NCBI GenBank assembly: GCA_964402325.1
Contig: CAYOBI010000103.1
Location: forward strand, 1-7,348
Direction: 5' to 3'
Source: Raineyella sp964402325
Lineage (GTDB): Bacteria > Actinomycetota > Actinomycetes > Propionibacteriales > Propionibacteriaceae
Length of the DNA: 7,348 nucleotides
The translations under genes and the position numbers were made by a program. The notes under the pieces are model-generated. The model did not search any database. It saw only the letters and a list, made by a program, of their open reading frames with translations, and was not told where the DNA came from. Of this stretch, positions 4,439 to 7,348 are shown one piece after another (positions within the stretch are counted from its first letter, which is position 1; the number at the start of each line of letters is the position of its first letter).

Positions 4439-5350
4439 ATGCCCACCCGCCACGCCTTCCTCGCCGCTCTCGTCGCACTGATCTGGGGCCTCAACTTCGT
4501 CGCGATCCACGCCTCGCTCGCCCAGTTCCCGCCGTTCCTGCTGGTCGCGCTCCGGTTCACCCTGATCGCGATCCCGACGATCGCGTTCGTCCCGCGGCCG
4601 CAGGTGCCGCTGCGGTGGCTGGTGGGCTACGGGCTGGGCTTCGGGACCCTGCAGTTCCTCTTCCTCTACTGGGGGATGGCCGCGGGGATGCCGGTCGGGC
4701 TGGCCTCCCTGGTGCTGCAGGCGTCCGCGCCGTTCACCGTGCTGCTCGGGGCGACGTTCCTGCGGGAACGTCCGGGCCGCCGGGCGGTGATCGGCACGCT
4801 GGTGGCGATCACCGGCCTGGCCGTCGTCGGATGGGGTCGCGCCGGCGGGGCGACGCTGGCCCCGTTCCTGCTCACCCTCGCCGGTGCCCTCGGCTGGGCG
4901 TTCGGCAACATCAGCAGCCGGCGGGCCGCCGCGCCGGTGCCGCTGCACCTCACCCTGTGGATGTCGGTGGTGCCACCGGTGCCGATGCTCGCCCTCTCGT
5001 TGGTCGTCGAGGGGCCCGACCGGATCGTACGATCCCTCGCCGGCGCCCTGTCGGTGCACGCCCTCGGGGCGCTCGCCGGCCTCGCGTACACGGTCGTGCT
5101 CGGCACGGTGGTGGGCTCGGGGATCTGGACCTGGCTGCTGGCCCGGCACCCGGCCGGCGTCGTCTCGCCGTTCTCCATGCTCGTGCCCGGCTTCGGCATC
5201 GCGGCCTCCTGGCTCCTGCTCGGGGAGCGGGTCGGCCTCGTCGAGGTGGCCGGCGCCGCCCTGGTCGCCGCCGGAGTGCTGTTCGGGGCGACGCGTCCCG
5301 TACGCTCCCGCGTGTCCGGCGTCCCGTCCCGGGTAGCGTCGGGGTCGTGA
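4439..5350 (+). CDS. eamA: EamA-family metabolite exporter (DMT superfamily)
   Basis: A 303-residue inner-membrane protein with two EamA repeats and about ten hydrophobic segments. It closely resembles E. coli EamA (YdeD), the O-acetylserine/cysteine exporter: LIWGLNFVAIHASL (14-27), LRWLVGYGLGFG (58-69), GMPVGLASLVLQASAPFTVL (83-102) and, in the second repeat, VSPFSMLVPGFGIAASWLLL (242-261) followed by GER. Each repeat ends in the family's conserved Glu-Arg (110-111, 263-264). The substrate is probably an amino acid or related metabolite; cysteine pathway export is inference from similarity. The start at 4439 is chosen because GGAGGA ends seven bases upstream; a longer GTG start at 4406 would enter the operator. 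The gene is divergent from the LysR gene and overlaps the next regulator by 4 nt. The basic C-terminal tail (286-303) is poorly conserved. Confidence 0.92.
   Translation: MPTRHAFLAALVALIWGLNFVAIHASLAQFPPFLLVALRFTLIAIPTIAFVPRPQVPLRWLVGYGLGFGTLQFLFLYWGMAAGMPVGLASLVLQASAPFTVLLGATFLRERPGRRAVIGTLVAITGLAVVGWGRAGGATLAPFLLTLAGALGWAFGNISSRRAAAPVPLHLTLWMSVVPPVPMLALSLVVEGPDRIVRSLAGALSVHALGALAGLAYTVVLGTVVGSGIWTWLLARHPAGVVSPFSMLVPGFGIAASWLLLGERVGLVEVAGAALVAAGVLFGATRPVRSRVSGVPSRVASGS
5334..5346 (+). promoter_or_regulatory. Internal -10 box and leaderless start of the AraC gene
   Basis: TAGCGT (5334-5339) matches TAnnnT and is followed by seven bases before the GTG at 5347, placing the expected transcription start on the start codon. 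The same hexamer precedes the second VOC gene. It lies inside the exporter's last codons. No Shine-Dalgarno site is at proper spacing. No convincing -35 box is seen. Confidence 0.5.
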
Positions 5351-5772
5351 CCAACCGCCCCGCCGAAGAGGCCCACCTGCGCGACCTGGCGCTGCTGCGC
5401 AGCGTCCGGGATCGGATCGACCGCGAGTACGACCGGCCGCTGGACGTCGAGGCGCTGGCCCGCGGGGTGCACATGTCGTCGGGGCACCTGAGCCGGCTGT
5501 TCCGGGCGGCGTACGGGGAGTCGCCTTACGGCTACCTGATGACGCGGCGGATCGAGCGGGCGATGGCGCTGCTGCAGCGCGGCGACCTGAGCGTCACCGA
5601 GGTGTGCTTCGCGGTGGGCTACTCCTCGCTCGGGACGTTCAGCAGCCGGTTCTCGGAGCTGGTCGGGATGCCGCCGAGCACGTACCAGCGCACCGCCTCC
5701 CGGTGGCGGGGGCTGCCCGCGTGCGTGGTCAAGCAGGTGGCGCGCCCGACCCGGAACAACGGTCAGGAATGA
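5347..5772 (+). CDS. Short AraC-family regulator (DNA-binding domain only)
   Basis: A 141-residue protein consisting almost entirely of the AraC/XylS double helix-turn-helix. The first HTH is PLDVEALARGVHMSSGHLSR and LFRAAYGESP (31-60). The second is LSVTEVCFAVGYSSLGTFSS (81-100), with the family signature RFSELVGMPPSTYQR (101-115). There is no N-terminal ligand domain, as in MarA/SoxS-like regulators. The tail LPACVVKQVARPTRN (123-137) resembles that of the actinobacterial regulators paired with a VOC protein. The GTG start overlaps the exporter's TGA by 4 nt (GTGA), so the gene may be translated by coupling as well as from its own TAGCGT box. In-frame upstream sequence is the exporter in another frame and is not part of this gene. 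The next gene, 38 bp on, is its likely target. How it senses a signal is unknown. Confidence 0.92.
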   Translation: MTNRPAEEAHLRDLALLRSVRDRIDREYDRPLDVEALARGVHMSSGHLSRLFRAAYGESPYGYLMTRRIERAMALLQRGDLSVTEVCFAVGYSSLGTFSSRFSELVGMPPSTYQRTASRWRGLPACVVKQVARPTRNNGQE

Positions 5773-5798
5773 AGAAGCACGGTCGGGGGGCCGGCTCC

Positions 5799-5810
5799 TA
5801 GCGTGGAGTC

Positions 5811-5811
<1 letters not shown>
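5799..5811 (+). promoter_or_regulatory. -10 box of the second VOC gene, leaderless
   Basis: TAGCGT (5799-5804) is followed by six bases and the ATG at 5811, predicting that transcription starts at the start codon. GGAG (5805-5808) is only two bases from the ATG and cannot act as a ribosome binding site. This promoter shares TCCTAG-NN-TGG-N-GTC with the first VOC gene (98-114 region). Confidence 0.6.
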
Positions 5812-6218
<407 letters not shown>

Positions 6219-6230
6219 CGTACGACCCGC

Positions 6231-6314
6231 TCAGGCGTCGAGCAGGCCCAGCAGCGTCGTCATGAACGTCTCCGGATCGCCGGCGCCGTCGATCAGGGCG
6301 GCCCCCTCGAGGCG
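6231..6314 (-). pseudogene. C-terminal remnant of an unidentified gene
   Basis: On the minus strand, a 27-codon stretch ending in TGA (6233-6231) reads RLEGAALIDGAGDPE, then TFMTTLLGLLDA. This has natural coding character and the look of the last helix of a TetR-like or similar regulator. An in-frame TGA (6317-6315) lies directly before it and no usable start or ribosome binding site exists, so it cannot be an intact gene. It stops 12 bases after the convergent VOC stop. It appears to be what remains after a deletion that brought the protease gene close. The family assignment is a guess. Confidence 0.4.
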
Positions 6315-6346
6315 TCACGGAGCCGCCACCCTGCTGTCATCCGGAC

Positions 6347-6363
6347 GTCACGGGCCGCGTGAC
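6347..6363 (+). promoter_or_regulatory. Inverted repeat upstream of the protease
   Basis: GTCACG-GGCCG-CGTGAC forms a 6-bp dyad 46 bases before the protease ATG. CGTCACGG also occurs at 6313-6320, 33 bp earlier. It is a candidate operator or leader hairpin. No TAnnnT promoter box is evident between it and the gene. Confidence 0.3.
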
Positions 6364-6409
6364 AGACTGGCAGGGCAGGGTCGGGCGAGCCGGGAGGAGG
6401 CGGCGCACC

Positions 6410-7120
6410 ATGGGGGCGAGGACGAGCAGGCGGGTGATCGCCGCCGGTGCGGCGGGGGTCGCGCTGGCCGGCGCGGCGTTCCTGGTGCCCCAGGCCGCCG
6501 GCGGGACGGCGCCTGACCCGCCCGTCGCCCCCACGGCCACGAGCACGGCCACCAGCGTCGCGCGGGCGGCGCCCGCCGCTGCCGACCCGCGCGCCTGGAT
6601 CGTCGAGACGACCTGCACCGCCGCGGTGCTCGACACCCCCAGCGGTTCGTGGCTGCTCACCGCGGCCCACTGCGACGTCCCCGAGTCGATCGAGGCGGCG
6701 GGACGGACCTGGTCCGTCGTCGACCGCGTCACCACCCGGTGGGACCTGACCGCCGGGGCCGCCACCCAGGACCTGGCCCTGCTGCAGGTCGACGGCGACC
6801 TCGAGGCGGCCGTCGGTGGCGGCTTCACCGTCGGCACCGCTCCCGCGGACGGCAGCCCGGTGTCGATCTGGGGTTATCCGACCGACGACAACCGACTCAC
6901 CGGCTGCGACCGGCTGCCGGTCATCGTCGAGTCCGGCGGGCTCGCCGTCGACTCCTGCGATCTGCCGGACGGGACCAGCGGCTCACCGTGGTACACCGCC
7001 GACGGTGTCCTGCACGGCATCACCGGCGGGCCCGACGACGGCGGCACCAGCGACTGGGACAGCGAGTCGCCGCGGTTCACCGACGAGACGACGGCCTGGG
7101 TCGGGTCCGTCGTCGGCTGA
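6410..7120 (+). CDS. Secreted trypsin-like serine protease
   Basis: A 236-residue chymotrypsin-fold (S1-like) protease. Twin arginines (7-8) and a hydrophobic core RVIAAGAAGVALAGAAFLVP (8-27) form a signal peptide, possibly cleaved near residues 30-36. An Ala/Pro/Thr-rich stretch (33-58) follows. The catalytic triad is His87 in LLTAAHC, Asp121 in TQDLALLQV and Ser190 in DGTSGSPW. The GTSGSP form, rather than GDSGGP, recalls glutamyl-endopeptidase-like and other bacterial secreted members. Cysteines 69 and 88, and 166 and 183, match the two expected disulfides. No long pro-domain is present, so it may be autonomous. The ATG at 6410 is preferred over an upstream GTG at 6359 because GGGAGGAGG (6392-6400) ends nine bases before it. 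It stands alone, convergent with the AKR gene. Specificity and substrate cannot be read. Confidence 0.9.
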   Translation: MGARTSRRVIAAGAAGVALAGAAFLVPQAAGGTAPDPPVAPTATSTATSVARAAPAAADPRAWIVETTCTAAVLDTPSGSWLLTAAHCDVPESIEAAGRTWSVVDRVTTRWDLTAGAATQDLALLQVDGDLEAAVGGGFTVGTAPADGSPVSIWGYPTDDNRLTGCDRLPVIVESGGLAVDSCDLPDGTSGSPWYTADGVLHGITGGPDDGGTSDWDSESPRFTDETTAWVGSVVG

Positions 7121-7159
7121 CCCGCTCAGCAGGGGCGGCCCTCCGGCGCGCGGGTCAGC
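7116..7159. terminator. Inverted repeat spanning both convergent stop codons
   Basis: GCTGACCCGC (7116-7125) and GCGGGTCAGC (7150-7159) are perfect 10-bp reverse complements separated by 24 bases. The left arm contains the protease TGA, and the right arm lies inside the last codons of the convergent AKR gene. It would act as a terminator for both transcripts within a 5-bp intergenic gap. Confidence 0.55.
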
Positions 7160-7348
7160 GCCGGGTCACGCACGACCACGTCGCCGAGCGCCTCGTCGAT
7201 CCGCACCATCAGCTCCGGCGGGATGGTGACGCCGGCCGCGGCGACGTTGTGGGCGATCTGCTCGGGGCGTGAGGCGCCGACCAGCGCGGCCGAGACGTTG
7301 TCGTTCTGCAGCACCCAGGCGATCGCCATCTGGGCCATCGACAGGCCG
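7126..7348 (-). CDS. Aldo/keto reductase, C-terminal part (cut by window edge)
   Basis: The 73 visible residues continue off the right edge. GLSMAQMAIAWVLQNDNVSA and ALVGASRPEQIAHNVAAAG match the last strand and helices of aldo/keto reductases, and resemble the AKR6/YghZ and Kv-beta-like group. GASRPEQ...N is the conserved segment that contacts the 2'-phosphate of NADPH; the catalytic Tyr, Lys, Asp and His lie outside the window. The family reduces aldehydes and ketones with NADPH in the cytosol. The tail DPALTRAPEGRPC is unconserved. Its TGA is 5 bp from the protease stop, so the genes are convergent, with a shared inverted repeat. Its start and regulation cannot be seen. It adds a second carbonyl reductase to the window, but nothing links it to the adh operon. 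Confidence 0.93.
   Translation of the reverse strand, partial: GLSMAQMAIAWVLQNDNVSAALVGASRPEQIAHNVAAAGVTIPPELMVRIDEALGDVVVRDPALTRAPEGRPC

Noticed and set aside
4615..5346. Long in-frame extension upstream of the AraC gene
   Set aside because: It runs through the exporter in another frame with Arg/Gly/Ala-rich composition. The AraC domain starts after the GTG at 5347, which has a promoter box and a coupled overlap.

Overview
The window is very GC-rich apart from a few short regulatory stretches. It uses GTG as well as ATG starts, Shine-Dalgarno-led and apparently leaderless genes side by side, and TAnnnT-type -10 elements. Its proteins (AdhR-like MerR, HNL-like cupin, stand-alone AraC regulator next to a VOC protein, EamA exporter) are typical of soil-type Actinobacteria. 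I cannot name a genus. There are no rRNA, tRNA, CRISPR or insertion-sequence signals, and no gap without a gene is longer than 300 bases.

Layout. The 3' tail of an unidentified gene (1-44) is followed by a PhnB-type VOC protein (156-563). The convergent gap after it (564-781) holds a 14-bp-period repeat, two hairpins and an AT-rich cluster of DnaA-box-like sequences. A redoxin gene on the minus strand (782-1248) is broken by a frameshift. Divergent from it is a MerR regulator (1382-1834) with a textbook MerR promoter: a 19-bp spacer filled by an 18-bp perfect palindrome. Downstream in the same direction are a cupin (1911-2303) and a zinc-type alcohol dehydrogenase (2351-3376). These three probably form an aldehyde- or electrophile-responsive operon.

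A convergent LysR regulator (3465-4367, minus) is divergent from an EamA-type metabolite exporter (4439-5350). The 71-bp gap between them carries a 9-bp direct repeat 32 bp apart flanking a 13-bp dyad. The exporter overlaps by 4 nt a short AraC regulator (5347-5772), followed by a second VOC protein (5811-6218); the last two are a common actinobacterial pair. Next come a 27-codon minus-strand gene remnant (6231-6314), a secreted trypsin-like serine protease (6410-7120), and the C-terminal part of an aldo/keto reductase entering from the right edge on the minus strand (7126-7348).

The theme is small-molecule detoxification and redox handling (two VOC proteins, redoxin, cupin, ADH, AKR, exporter), each set with its own local regulator. 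A recurring feature is that all three regulators and the second VOC gene have a TAnnnT box ending 6-7 nt before the start codon, which predicts leaderless mRNAs, whereas the VOC1, cupin, exporter and protease genes have good Shine-Dalgarno sites. I see no clear undescribed defence or mobile system. The best leads are the MerR-cupin-ADH operon, the DnaA-box cluster, the leaderless-regulator pattern and the LysR/EamA operator.
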